Origin: Paraburkholderia phenoliruptrix
GTDB lineage: Bacteria > Pseudomonadota > Gammaproteobacteria > Burkholderiales > Burkholderiaceae
NCBI RefSeq assembly: GCF_019511605.1
Contig: NZ_JAEUAV010000001.1
Span: forward strand, 310,001 to 374,000
Direction of reading: 5' to 3'
DNA length: 64,000 bases
Numbering within the stretch: the stretch's first letter is position 1; each line of letters opens with the position of its first letter. Shown in pieces: positions 53,152 to 61,938 of the stretch. Made by a program: the position numbers and the translations under genes. The notes beneath the pieces were generated by a model, which was not told the DNA's origin, did no database searches, and saw only the letters and a program-made list of their open reading frames with translations.

Positions 53152-54489
53152 TCAGGTAGCCACTGTCGGCCTCAACTTCGCGCGTAGGCGTCGCTCTGCT
53201 TCCTTCACAAACCTCAGCCTCACGACGAGGATGCCGGCCGCAACGAGCGTCAGGCTCACGAAGGCTAATCCGGCGTAAATGGAGCCAGTCGAGTCTTTCA
53301 GCGCGCCGAACGCGACCGGGCCGATGAATCCGCCCAGGTTTGCAATGGAGTTGATTGCTGCCAGACCGACGGCCGCCGAGGAGCCCGTTAGGAACAGTGA
53401 CGGCATCGCCCAGAACGGACCGTAAGGTGCATAGATGGCCGCGGTGATAACGGTCAGCAGAACAATCGAAACCCACAGATTGCCTGCAGAAAGCGCCATC
53501 AAAACGAGCGCAATGCCGGCAACGAAGAGCGGCAGCGCAACATGCCACCTTCGTTCTCCGGTTCTATCCGAGCGTCGAGCCCACCACACCATGACGAGCG
53601 TCGCAACTGCATATGGCAGGCCATTCACCAATCCCACTGCTGTACTGCTGAGCGTGTGGCTCAAACCCTTCACGATTTGCGGCGAATAGAAAGCGAGTAC
53701 GTACACGGCGACCGATTTGGCGTAATAGATGAATGCAAGCAACCAGATACGGACGCCGCCCAGGCTGCTCCAGAACGACACCGTTCCGTGCTGCTTCACC
53801 TTTGCCGCCGCTTCGGATTCGAGGACACCGGCCAGCCACGCCTTTTCTTCCACAGTCAACCACTTTGCGTCGCGCGGGTTGTCGACCAGGATGCGCAGGG
53901 CAAGGAACCCGAGGAGCACTGCCGGCAAGCCTTCAAGGATGAACACCCAACGCCAGGAAGCAATGCCGTTCCAGTGCACGTGGTCGAGGATGAGTCCCGA
54001 CAGCGGCCCTGCGATAAGAGTGGCAATCGGCAGCGCCAACATAAAGAGCGCCACGACTCGCGCACGCTGTCGCTCCGGGAACCAATACGTCAAATAAAGC
54101 AGAACGCACGGGAAGAAGCCCGCCTCTGCGATGCCCAGGATAGTCCGAACAATGGCGAGCTGAAGGTAGTTGTTCACGAAACCGGTGCAGGCGGCGACGG
54201 CGCCCCAGGTGAACAGGATGCGTGCAATCCATTTACGCGCGCCATATCGATGCATCAATATGTTGCTCGGCACCTCGAACAGGAAGTAGCCCACCGTAAA
54301 AAGGCCCGCTGCAATGCCAAACTGTGTGGACGTGATGCCCAGGTCCGGGTTCATCTTCAGTGCAGCGAATCCGATGTTGGAGCGGTCGATGAACGCAATG
54401 ATGTAGAGCACAATCAGGAATGGAAGAATGCGCCATTGAATCTTTTGGATCGTGCCATTGATGTGGTCGGTCTGTACTGCCGCGGTCAT
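53152..54489 (-). CDS. MFS anion:cation symporter (ACS) family importer
   Basis: A 445-residue 12-helix symporter. 'FIDRSNIGFAALKMNPDLGI' near helix 1 and 'RILFTWGAVAACTGFVNN' with 'GIAEAGFFPCVLLYLTYWFPERQRARVVALFM' are hallmarks of the ACS family, which imports organic anions such as phthalate, tartrate, glucarate and 4-hydroxyphenylacetate. The ATG at 54489 follows GGAGG. It is the downstream end of a leftward group that starts at the DUF1932 gene, so it may import that pathway's substrate. Confidence 0.92.
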   Translation of the reverse strand: MTAAVQTDHINGTIQKIQWRILPFLIVLYIIAFIDRSNIGFAALKMNPDLGITSTQFGIAAGLFTVGYFLFEVPSNILMHRYGARKWIARILFTWGAVAACTGFVNNYLQLAIVRTILGIAEAGFFPCVLLYLTYWFPERQRARVVALFMLALPIATLIAGPLSGLILDHVHWNGIASWRWVFILEGLPAVLLGFLALRILVDNPRDAKWLTVEEKAWLAGVLESEAAAKVKQHGTVSFWSSLGGVRIWLLAFIYYAKSVAVYVLAFYSPQIVKGLSHTLSSTAVGLVNGLPYAVATLVMVWWARRSDRTGERRWHVALPLFVAGIALVLMALSAGNLWVSIVLLTVITAAIYAPYGPFWAMPSLFLTGSSAAVGLAAINSIANLGGFIGPVAFGALKDSTGSIYAGLAFVSLTLVAAGILVVRLRFVKEAERRLRAKLRPTVAT

Positions 54490-54636
54490 GCTTTGCCTCC
54501 GTCTGGCGATGGCGCCCCGACCCTTCGGATAGCGCCTGCACCTGAGCTTTAATTGATTTCTGTTGAAAGGACGTTCTGTTCGCTCCTGGCCCCTCCACAG
54601 CGGTAGTTCCGCAAAAGCGCCAGATGCTGGTGGTCC

Positions 54637-56316
54637 TTATGTTTCCGCACGGACCGGGTCAGCCGCCACCTCTTCCGATTCCTTTATGAAGCGCGATTCG
54701 GGCAGGAAGAAAAAGCCGACGACCGCAACCGCGCCTGAAACTACAGTTGGGTACCACAGCCCGAAATAGATATCACCTGTCGCTGCCACCATCGCGAAGG
54801 CGGTCGCAGGTAGAAATCCACCGAACCAGCCATTACCGATGTTGTAAGGAAGGGAAGTCGCGGTGTAGCGAATCTGCGGAGGGAACAGTTCGACAAGCCA
54901 GGCGGCGGCTGGACTGTACACCATGGTCAAATAAATGACCGGAATCATGATGAGCAGAACCAGCATCGGTTTATTGACTGCCGATGGGTCGGCACTCTTC
55001 GGGTAACCGTGCTGCACGAGCGCGGCAGATAGCGATTCAGTGAATAACTTGATACGTTCAGTGACCTGCGCCGCGCCAAGACCCTGGAGGCTGCCGAGTT
55101 CGACAACCTGGCTGCCCACGGTCACGACCGTGGCTGGTCCATTCGACTGTGACGCGGTGTAGTTCACTGCATTCTTTGCCAGTGCCGCTTTCGCCACGTC
55201 GCACGGCTTGTTGAAAGTGCTTGTGCCAACAGGGTTGAACTGGAAACTGCACTCGCTCAGGTTCGTATCGAGCCTCACGGGCGAGGTGGTCTGAGCGTAT
55301 TCGAGCGCCGGATTCGCGTAGTGCATGATTCCCTTGTAAATCGGGAAGTAGGTCAGCGCGGCGATTGCACAGCCCGTGAGAATCACCGGTTTTCGGCCAA
55401 TACGGTCGGACAGCCAGCCGCACAACACGTAGAACGGAAGGCACAGCACCAGCGCGATGGTCAGGACCTCGTTGGTCAACTTCCCGTCCAGCTTCACCGC
55501 TTGCAGCAGGAAGAACTGAATATAGAACTGTCCGGTGTACGCAACCACGCCGAGCCCTGCGGTGCAGCCGAGCAGCGACGCAATCACGAGCTTCCTGTTC
55601 CTGGCGTTGACAAACGTGTCGCGCAGCGGCGACTTCGATTGCTCGCCTTTCTCCTGCATCCGCTTGAACTCCGGGCTCTCGTTGAGCTTCACCCGAATCC
55701 ATAACGAAATGCCCAGCAGGACGATGGAGAACAGGAACGGAAGACGCCATCCCCACGCTCCGAACGAGTCTTCGCCCACACCCGAACGCACGCCCAGAAT
55801 GACGAAGAGGGAAAGGAGCAGACCGAGCGTTCCGGTGGTCTGAATCCACGACGTGTGCAAACCGCGTTTCTCGGCGCTCGAGTGTTCCGCCACATAGGTC
55901 ACTGCACCGCCATACTCTCCGCCCACGGCAAGGCCTTGCAGCAGTCGGAGCACAATTAGGAGAATTGGAGAGGCGATACCAAGAGTTTCATACGAAGGCA
56001 GCAGCCCTACAATAAAAGTCGGCAAACCCATTAACACAATGGTGACGAGGAAGGTCCGCTTTCTCCCGGCGATGTCGCCAATCACCCCGAACACGAGCGA
56101 GCCGAACGGCCGAACGATGAACCCTGCCGCGAAAGCCAACAGAGCAAAGATAAAAGCGGCCGTTGGATTCACGCCAGAGAAGAACTGCTTCGCGATAATT
56201 GCGGAGAGCGAACCGTACAGATAAAAGTCGTACCACTCGAACATCGTCCCTAAGGATGAGGCGATGATGACTTTTCTCCGTTCGCTCGACGATGTTCGGG
56301 ATTTCAAGGCAAGCAT
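54637..56316 (-). CDS. MFS metabolite:H+ symporter (MHS) family importer with periplasmic insert
   Basis: A 559-residue symporter of the ShiA/KgtP/ProP type. Motifs are 'SSLGTMFEWYDFYLYGSLSAII', 'FGVIGDIAGRKRTFLVTI' and 'GGEYGGAVTYVAEHSSAEKRG'. It is longer than usual (~430-450). The extra length is mainly a ~100-residue hydrophilic insert at about 345-450 ('NPALEYAQTTSPVRLDTNLSE...', with two Cys) between late helices, on the periplasmic side. The ATG at 56316 follows AGGAG. It lies between the aldolase and ACS genes on the same strand. Confidence 0.9.
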   Translation of the reverse strand: MLALKSRTSSSERRKVIIASSLGTMFEWYDFYLYGSLSAIIAKQFFSGVNPTAAFIFALLAFAAGFIVRPFGSLVFGVIGDIAGRKRTFLVTIVLMGLPTFIVGLLPSYETLGIASPILLIVLRLLQGLAVGGEYGGAVTYVAEHSSAEKRGLHTSWIQTTGTLGLLLSLFVILGVRSGVGEDSFGAWGWRLPFLFSIVLLGISLWIRVKLNESPEFKRMQEKGEQSKSPLRDTFVNARNRKLVIASLLGCTAGLGVVAYTGQFYIQFFLLQAVKLDGKLTNEVLTIALVLCLPFYVLCGWLSDRIGRKPVILTGCAIAALTYFPIYKGIMHYANPALEYAQTTSPVRLDTNLSECSFQFNPVGTSTFNKPCDVAKAALAKNAVNYTASQSNGPATVVTVGSQVVELGSLQGLGAAQVTERIKLFTESLSAALVQHGYPKSADPSAVNKPMLVLLIMIPVIYLTMVYSPAAAWLVELFPPQIRYTATSLPYNIGNGWFGGFLPATAFAMVAATGDIYFGLWYPTVVSGAVAVVGFFFLPESRFIKESEEVAADPVRAET

Positions 56317-56436
56317 TCCAGTCTCCTACTATCTCATTGCAGCGCCGGAGCCTGGTGGAAGGCACAGATTCCGGCCGGGTCGTTTCACTGACGACTATCT
56401 GATGACTATCTGATAACTACGGCAGAGGAGCGCTCG

Positions 56437-57078
56437 TCAAATCATCCCGAACTGCTCCAGCTTGTCGCGCAAGCCAAGCAGTTCCACCATGCTCTTGCCA
56501 GCAGCGATTCCTTCGCGGATTCCGTTTTCCTTGTCTTCGCGCGCACGGCTGAGGCGAATGACATCTTCAACTTCATCCTGAGCGACCACGACCAGTCCAT
56601 CACGGTCGCCGACGACAATGTCGCCCGGATTCACGACAACGCCGCCGATGCTGACGGGAACGTTGACCTTGCCGGGTTGGTTCTTGTTGGTGCCCTTGAT
56701 CGAAAGGCCGCGCGAGAATGTGGGAAAGCCCATCTCGATGATGGTGTTTGCATCGCGGACCGAGCCATCGATAACCAGGCCGGCAATGCCGAGTTTCTGA
56801 GCGGCCATAGTAAGCAGGTCGCCCCAAGGACCAGCTTCGGTGAAGCCTTTGGCGTCTACGACGAGCACGTCGCCGGGCTTGGCCTTGGTCAGCGAGTAGT
56901 GAATCGCCAGGTTGTCGCTCGGTCGAATGTCGACGGTTAGCGCGCGGCCGGCCAGCCGCACGGACGGGTCTATCGGGCGCAGTGCGCCGTCGATTGCGCC
57001 TTTCTGACCTTGCGCTTCATGAATCGTTGCGGTGCCGAGTTGCTTGAGCGCTTCAATCTGTTCATTGGTAACGGACAT
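56437..57078 (-). CDS. RraA-like class II aldolase/oxaloacetate decarboxylase
   Basis: A 213-residue member of the RraA/HMG-aldolase family that cleaves 4-hydroxy-2-oxoadipate-type acids to pyruvate with a divalent metal. The active-site region 'GPWGDLLTMAAQKLGIAGLVIDGSVRD' holds the conserved Arg and Asp, and 'GDIVVGDRDGLVVV' follows. The ATG at 57078 has GGAGAAGG upstream. As a regulator of RNase E (RraA) it would be out of place here; the catabolic neighbours favour the 4-carboxy-4-hydroxy-2-oxoadipate aldolase type. It is followed by two transporter genes. Confidence 0.88.
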   Translation of the reverse strand: MSVTNEQIEALKQLGTATIHEAQGQKGAIDGALRPIDPSVRLAGRALTVDIRPSDNLAIHYSLTKAKPGDVLVVDAKGFTEAGPWGDLLTMAAQKLGIAGLVIDGSVRDANTIIEMGFPTFSRGLSIKGTNKNQPGKVNVPVSIGGVVVNPGDIVVGDRDGLVVVAQDEVEDVIRLSRAREDKENGIREGIAAGKSMVELLGLRDKLEQFGMI

Positions 57079-57156
57079 AACCTTCTCCAGAGCAATAGGG
57101 TAAGCAGGGGCCGGGCAGTCGAACTGCCGGACGACTTCAATGTTCGTGATCGAGGC

Positions 57157-58035
57157 TTAGGCCGAGACCTTCTCGGGCTCCGACGAGAGCCAGTTGAGCG
57201 CATCCGCCAGTGCGGGCATTTCGGTGGGAAGCGGAGATGCTTCGAGCTTGTCCGCTGTACGAGCGAAGCGATGCTGCACACCGTCAAGGACGTCCGAGAC
57301 GATGCCAATGGCAGCAAGTTGACGTTCGGCCTCTTCGACCTCGTGCTGGCGACGACGAGCATGAATAACGTGAGTCGTGACCAGCATTTCGAGGAATTGC
57401 GGCAACGAGGCCTTATCGATGTCCTGCAGCACTTCGTAGAGCGCGGGGCGCAATCCTTGCCTTTCCGCTGCCATGAGTACCTCGACCGCCAACGCCTCCA
57501 TACCCTTCGTAAAAACGCTGCGTAGAATCTTCAGCGACATTGCGTCGCCAGCGCGGCTGCCCGGAAGAACGCGCGGCGCTACATCTGCGGCTTCAGCCAG
57601 GATCGTTGAAAAGGACGCCGCGCCATCGCCAGCGCAGAGTAGCGGTGTACGTGCACCCAAGAGCGCAATGGCACCCATGATGGCCACGTCTGCATACGCG
57701 ATTTTCTGCTCGCCAGCTAGCGCTTCGCCCTGACGTTTCGTCTCCGGAGAAGCGGTAGTGAAGTCGGCGAACGAGGCTCCCGGCTTCATGAACCCGAAGC
57801 AACTCTCGGCGACCTGCAGGGATTTCGTGCCCACTACGCACGAAAAGACCCAGTCCGCCTCCCCGAGCCATGGTCCGACCGCCTCGTTGATAGGTACGTC
57901 GATGTCACGAGCGAGATTTGCCGCCAGTTGGGACACCCGCTGCTCGCACAGCAGGAGCTTATTTCCCGCAACACTCGCCAGTGCGCTCGCGTAGCATCGC
58001 CCGACCTCGCCCAGACCAACAATTGCAATATTCAT
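57157..58035 (-). CDS. NAD(P)-dependent oxidoreductase with DUF1932 domain
   Basis: A 292-residue protein resembling 6-phosphogluconate/beta-hydroxyacid dehydrogenases. The N-terminal Rossmann fold has 'IAIVGLGEVGRCYASAL'. The C-terminal all-helical domain ('SLKILRSVFTKGMEALAVEVLMAAERQGL') resembles DUF1932. The ATG at 58035 has a near-perfect AAGGAGGT site. It is the first gene of the leftward group and overlaps no gene. It probably oxidises a hydroxy acid before aldol cleavage, but the substrate is unknown. Confidence 0.88.
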   Translation of the reverse strand: MNIAIVGLGEVGRCYASALASVAGNKLLLCEQRVSQLAANLARDIDVPINEAVGPWLGEADWVFSCVVGTKSLQVAESCFGFMKPGASFADFTTASPETKRQGEALAGEQKIAYADVAIMGAIALLGARTPLLCAGDGAASFSTILAEAADVAPRVLPGSRAGDAMSLKILRSVFTKGMEALAVEVLMAAERQGLRPALYEVLQDIDKASLPQFLEMLVTTHVIHARRRQHEVEEAERQLAAIGIVSDVLDGVQHRFARTADKLEASPLPTEMPALADALNWLSSEPEKVSA

Positions 58036-58060
58036 CAATACCTCCTTGGACGGGTAAACA

Positions 58061-58075
58061 GTACAAATAAAATAC
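58061..58075. promoter_or_regulatory. AT-rich GTA-N9-TAC site in the catabolic divergent promoter
   Basis: The sequence GTACAAATAAAATAC lies between the divergent DUF1932 and GntR genes, 26 bases before the DUF1932 start. Its ends are inverted (GTA/TAC) around an AT-rich centre. FCD-type GntR regulators often bind such imperfect palindromes near their own gene, so this is a candidate operator. Evidence is position and symmetry only. Confidence 0.3.
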
Positions 58076-58276
58076 AATCGTCACAAGCAAAGTTTGGACA
58101 TCGCCGGGAAAACCCCTACTTTTCGCAATCGACGCTTGCGAACTGGCCACGACAAGAACAATGAAAAGACAATAAGTCATGTAAAATGGGCGACAGAGGG
58201 CGCTACGTCCATCGCGGGCCCTTCGTCCCGCGGACGTCTTTGGGCTGACCCGTTGCCAGTCGAGCGAGCAAGACAC

Positions 58277-59002
58277 GTGAAAAAAGGAATGGAATTCGCC
58301 TACGACACGATGCGCAAGCGCATCCTGTCAGGCCAGTACGAGCCGGGCACCCAACTGAAAGAAGAACGCCTGGCGGAAGAGTTGGGCATGAGCCGCACAC
58401 CGATACGGGCGGCGCTTAAGAAGCTCGCTGAAGACAAGCTCGTATCCGTCGAGGCAAACAGAGGTGTTTTTGTTGCAGGCTGGACCCGCTGGGACATTGA
58501 AGAGATGTTCAGTCTGCGCGCGCTGCTGGAGCCGCATGCCGCCCGGCTTGCTGCCGCGCGTGCCACGGAAAGCGACATTGGCAAGCTGAATGAAATCAAC
58601 GCCGAAATGGCCAGCGCAATTAAAAGTCGAGCGGACGATGCGGTGCTGCGAATACAAGCGGCCAATCGGGCCTTTCACATGCACCTGCTCGATTGCGCCA
58701 AGTCGCAGCGCTTGAAGTCGATGCTCGTCACGCTTATCGACATGCCGGTCATCACGCGGTCGTTCTTTCTCTACTCTGCACCGGACTTCGCGCGAAGCCT
58801 CCAGCAGCATGAGGACATTGCGTACGCAGTCCAAACCCACGACGGCGAACTTGCCTGCAATCTTATGGAGTCGCACATTCGGCTGTCGTATCGTCGATTC
58901 ATGAAAGAACGTATCGACTCCGGCCACGTACCCGCCGAGGACAATCAGGCGGCCAGAGGCGCGAGTACTCAAGCGGCCGACAGCGACTTACCTGAGAAGT
59001 GA
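58277..59002 (+). CDS. GntR family regulator, FCD type
   Basis: A regulator of about 241 residues. The N-terminal winged helix ('YDTMRKRILSGQYEPGTQLKEERLAEELGMSRTPIRAALKKLAEDKLVSVEANRGVFVAG') is followed by the FCD ligand-binding helices ('MFSLRALLEPHAARLAAARA', 'ANRAFHMHLLDCAKSQRL'). The FCD domain usually binds an organic acid through metal-held His residues. GTG 58277 is my choice; ATG 58289 sits directly on the AAGGA stretch, so its ribosome site would have to be elsewhere. It is divergent from DUF1932 and precedes the amidohydrolase by 27 bases. Confidence 0.88.
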   Translation: MKKGMEFAYDTMRKRILSGQYEPGTQLKEERLAEELGMSRTPIRAALKKLAEDKLVSVEANRGVFVAGWTRWDIEEMFSLRALLEPHAARLAAARATESDIGKLNEINAEMASAIKSRADDAVLRIQAANRAFHMHLLDCAKSQRLKSMLVTLIDMPVITRSFFLYSAPDFARSLQQHEDIAYAVQTHDGELACNLMESHIRLSYRRFMKERIDSGHVPAEDNQAARGASTQAADSDLPEK

Positions 59003-59029
59003 AATACAAAGGAAGAACAATCTCTGCGA

Positions 59030-59899
59030 GTGCCCATGACGCCTTTTTCTGCCGGCGAATGCCGCCCCACCGTCGTCCTGCCTGACAACTCTTGCGACTG
59101 CCACATGCACGTGTTCGATGACACACGGCTACCTGTGGCTGGGGCTACAGTTACGCCGCCGACCGCAACGGTCAACGACTATCGAAAATTGCAGGAGCGG
59201 CTCGGGACCAGGCGCTATGTGCTTGTGCAGCCCTCGACGTACGGCACCGACAACAGCGTGATGGTGTCGACACTCGTCGAGAATCGCACCAATGCGCGAG
59301 GTGTCGCGGTGGTGAACGACAAGGTGCCCGATGAGGAACTGGTTGCTCTAAACGACGCGGGAGTGGTCGGCATCCGCTTCAATCAGGTTCAAGCCGGAGC
59401 AACCTCACTCGCCATGCTGGAGTCGCTTGCTCCCCGGATACAAACGCTGGGCTGGCACATCCAGCTACATGTGACTGGGCAGCAGTTCATCGATTACGCC
59501 GAGCTGCTATTGCGTCCCGGCGTCCCGCTTGTTCTGGACCACTATGCACGCTTACATCATGTCCCGAGCTTGGCGAATGCAGTAACGGAAAGGCTGATGC
59601 GGCTCATGGACTCTGGCCGCGTTTGGCTGAAACTGTCCGCGCCGTACCTATCAAGTCAGGCCACGCATCCACCGTACATCGACCTGGGCCACAGTCTTGA
59701 ATCCTTGACCCGCAACTTTCCCGAAAGGCTCGTGTGGGGCTCGGATTGGCCTCACGCGACGGAAGCAGACAAGCCGGATGATGCGCAAATGCTGGATTGG
59801 CTGACAAGTCAAATTCCGTCTCGCAAGCTGCAGGAATCCGTATTCGTCGAGAATGCAGCGTCACTGTACCGGTTCCAGGTTGCCCGGGAAGCACTGTAA
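59030..59899 (+). CDS. LigI-type amidohydrolase (COG3618-like)
   Basis: A 289-residue TIM-barrel hydrolase. The metal-binding 'CDCHMHVF' is near the N terminus and 'LVWGSDWPHA' near the C terminus, with 'LVLDHYARL' between. This pattern is shared by 2-pyrone-4,6-dicarboxylate hydrolase (LigI), 4-sulfomuconolactone hydrolase and D-galactarolactone isomerase. It should open or rearrange a lactone. GTG 59030 and ATG 59036 are both possible; AAGGAAG lies rather far upstream. It is in the same unit as the GntR regulator and lies next to the aldolase/dehydrogenase group. Confidence 0.88.
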   Translation: MPMTPFSAGECRPTVVLPDNSCDCHMHVFDDTRLPVAGATVTPPTATVNDYRKLQERLGTRRYVLVQPSTYGTDNSVMVSTLVENRTNARGVAVVNDKVPDEELVALNDAGVVGIRFNQVQAGATSLAMLESLAPRIQTLGWHIQLHVTGQQFIDYAELLLRPGVPLVLDHYARLHHVPSLANAVTERLMRLMDSGRVWLKLSAPYLSSQATHPPYIDLGHSLESLTRNFPERLVWGSDWPHATEADKPDDAQMLDWLTSQIPSRKLQESVFVENAASLYRFQVAREAL

Positions 59900-60240
59900 G
59901 ACAACGGTGATTCGGACAAGACCGTCGGATCTCGGCAAAGACTCGCTTACAGCATGGGAGCGTTAGGTCGGGCGTCAAATGCATTCAAGGCACTGCCCGC
60001 GCTCCTGTGATGCATGCATGTTCGTGTCGTCCAAAGCGTCCTTCAAACCCGAACGTGCGTATAGACGTCATTTGACGAATTTCTTTCGTTGCTTAACGCA
60101 GGCTATTGCGTAACGCTGAGCGACGCACAACGCGTGACGATCGACCATCGCGTGGACAAGCACAGCCCCCTCGCCTTCATGCGCGCCGGACTCTATGTTG
60201 GCTCTTGCTGGCCGGCCGGCGCGTCGTTTCGCCGGCCCTG
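59900..60240. other. Gap between the amidohydrolase and LysR genes
   Basis: 341 bases between two convergent genes. No gene is supportable. The right end holds an inverted repeat (60214-60237) just past the LysR stop. Base composition changes here from the AT-richer catabolic block to the GC-rich flank, so this is the likely right boundary of that block. No direct repeats, tRNA end or integrase remnants were seen. Confidence 0.5.
60214..60237 (-). terminator. GC-rich inverted repeat after the LysR gene
   Basis: An 8-bp stem (GGCCGGCG with CGCCGGCC) encloses an 8-base loop and lies three bases beyond the LysR stop on the minus strand. It lacks a T-tract, so it is a weak terminator candidate. 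Confidence 0.4.
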
Positions 60241-61092
60241 CTACGCACTCATTTCCTCGACCAGAAAGTCGACCAGCGCGCGCTGATGTGCATTGAGCAC
60301 ACCGCCGGAGCTGACCAGAGCAAGTTCTGTGGGCGGCAAAGGCGGAAAGCCATTGCATAAGCGATGCTCGGGCAGCACCGCTGTAGTGGGCAGAACCGAA
60401 ATGCCCAAGCCCGAAGAAACCGCTGCCTGAATGCCCGTCAGGCTGTGACTCCCGAATGCCACGCGCCAACGCCGGTGCGCTTTGTCTAGACCGCGAATCG
60501 CGCGCTGCCTGTACACGCAGCCTTGCGGAAACAACGCGAGTGGAATGGGTTCGTCAGAAGACGGTTCCGGCGCCTGAGCGTTGGCACCCTGCACCCACAC
60601 GAGCGACTCCGGCCACGCTGCAAGACATTCGCCGCTTGCCGGCTCGCGCTTGACCAGCGCGATTTCTATCTCACCGCTGGACAGTCTGCGTTGCAGGTCT
60701 GCACTCATGCCGGCCACAGTTTCGAGCCTGACGCCCGGCTTCGTTTTGACGAAGCCGGACAGCATCGCCGACATGCGGCGCGCGTCGAAATCTTCCGGCA
60801 CCCCAATGCGAAGCGGCGTGACTGCCACATCGCTCGTGAGCGCGTCTTGCGCCTCCTGCGCCAACGCAAGCAGGCGCCGAGCGTACTGCGCAAGCAGTTC
60901 GCCATGCTCGGTTGCCGTCACCTGATTGCCGGTGCGGTCACGCAACAGCAATGTACGGCCAACCAATTCTTCGAGCCGCCGAACCTGTTGGCTCACGGTA
61001 GATTGCGTGCGATGCACGCGCTCGCCCGCCCGCGTGAAGCTGCCTTCGTCCACCACGCAAATGAGCGTATTCAGCAGATCGAGATCAAGCAT
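60241..61092 (-). CDS. LysR-type regulator divergent from the HAD/aldolase genes
   Basis: A 283-residue LysR regulator. The helix-turn-helix is 'LDLLNTLICVVDEGSFTRAGERVHRTQSTVSQQVRRLEELVG', and an effector domain follows ('TPLRIGVPEDFDARRMSAMLSGF'). It is divergent from the HAD hydrolase gene across 124 bases, which contain two short palindromes, so it probably controls the HAD-aldolase pair. The effector is unknown. Confidence 0.9.
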   Translation of the reverse strand: MLDLDLLNTLICVVDEGSFTRAGERVHRTQSTVSQQVRRLEELVGRTLLLRDRTGNQVTATEHGELLAQYARRLLALAQEAQDALTSDVAVTPLRIGVPEDFDARRMSAMLSGFVKTKPGVRLETVAGMSADLQRRLSSGEIEIALVKREPASGECLAAWPESLVWVQGANAQAPEPSSDEPIPLALFPQGCVYRQRAIRGLDKAHRRWRVAFGSHSLTGIQAAVSSGLGISVLPTTAVLPEHRLCNGFPPLPPTELALVSSGGVLNAHQRALVDFLVEEMSA

Positions 61093-61111
61093 GATGAGCT
61101 CGCTTGGTTAT

Positions 61112-61122
61112 TTGCAATGCAA
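61112..61122. promoter_or_regulatory. Candidate LysR box (TTGCA-N-TGCAA)
   Basis: A perfect 5-bp inverted repeat with a single-base centre, TTGCAATGCAA, lies 20 bases before the LysR start and 94 bases before the HAD start. A second palindrome, ATTAATTTAAT, stands at 61136-61146. LysR proteins usually bind T-N11-A-type sites of this kind in such divergent regions. Confidence 0.4.
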
Positions 61123-61216
61123 CTGATGTCGAGAGATTAATTTAATTTTCCAATAACCGTCAATGGACTTAACCTTGAGGCCATTCACGCATCGACTCAT
61201 TTCTGGAGCACAGTTC

Positions 61217-61921
61217 ATGTCACTGGATAACACTGCGCGGCCGCACTGGCTTACGTTCGACTGCTACGGCACCTTGATTCAATGGGACGAGGGCCTGCAG
61301 GCCGCGGTACGCGACATTCTTCAGACCAAGGGTGCGGATCAGGTGGATCCGGCAAAGCTGATCACCGTATACGACCGACACGAACATGCGCTCGAGCAGA
61401 CTGCGCCGCACCGCCCGTTTCGCGAAGTGGCCGCCACCGCACTGCGTCTTGCGCTCGCCGAACTCGGCTTGCCCGGCGACGCAAACGACATTCGCACCTT
61501 GACCGATCGCATTTCGGCAATGCCGCCGTTTCCGGAAGTAGTCGACACATTGCGGCGACTCAAGCACGATGGCTATCGCCTGTGCATTGTGTCGAATACC
61601 GACGACGACATCATTGCCGGCAATGTCGCGCAACTGGGCGATTTGATTGACCGCGTAATTACCGCTCAGCAGGCGGGTGCGTATAAACCAGACCGGCGGC
61701 TATTCGATTACGCACACGCTCAGTTGGGCGTGACACGCGAGGAGGTCGTGCATATTTGCGCGAGTCCGCATCTCGACCATGCGGCCGCACGCGACGTCGG
61801 TTTTCGCTGCGTATGGATCGACCGTGCAACGGGCCGCAAGCTACTGCCCGATTACACGCCCGATGCAACGCTCTCTACACTGGATCAGGTACCGGCGCTG
61901 TTTGCTTCGCTCGGCTGGTGA
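61217..61921 (+). CDS. HAD-superfamily hydrolase, haloacid dehalogenase type II-like
   Basis: A 234-residue HAD hydrolase. The nucleophile Asp is in 'TFDCYGTLIQWDEG'; the Tyr at the +2 position is typical of dehalogenases rather than phosphatases (Asp). 'IVSNTDDDII' and 'KPDRRLFDYA' are the other motifs. The last, 'CASPHLDHAAARDVGFRCVWIDR', lacks the Asn of the SSNAWD motif in L-2-haloacid dehalogenases, so true dehalogenase activity is uncertain. ATG 61217 follows TGGAG. It precedes the aldolase gene by 17 bases in a LysR-controlled pair. Confidence 0.88.
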   Translation: MSLDNTARPHWLTFDCYGTLIQWDEGLQAAVRDILQTKGADQVDPAKLITVYDRHEHALEQTAPHRPFREVAATALRLALAELGLPGDANDIRTLTDRISAMPPFPEVVDTLRRLKHDGYRLCIVSNTDDDIIAGNVAQLGDLIDRVITAQQAGAYKPDRRLFDYAHAQLGVTREEVVHICASPHLDHAAARDVGFRCVWIDRATGRKLLPDYTPDATLSTLDQVPALFASLGW

Positions 61922-61938
61922 CTCTCAGGAACGACAAT

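Noticed and set aside
53435..54552. A 336-codon plus-strand frame (53542-54552) and other frames antisense to the ACS transporter
   Set aside because: The minus strand carries a full 12-helix MFS protein with family motifs. The antisense frames have none.
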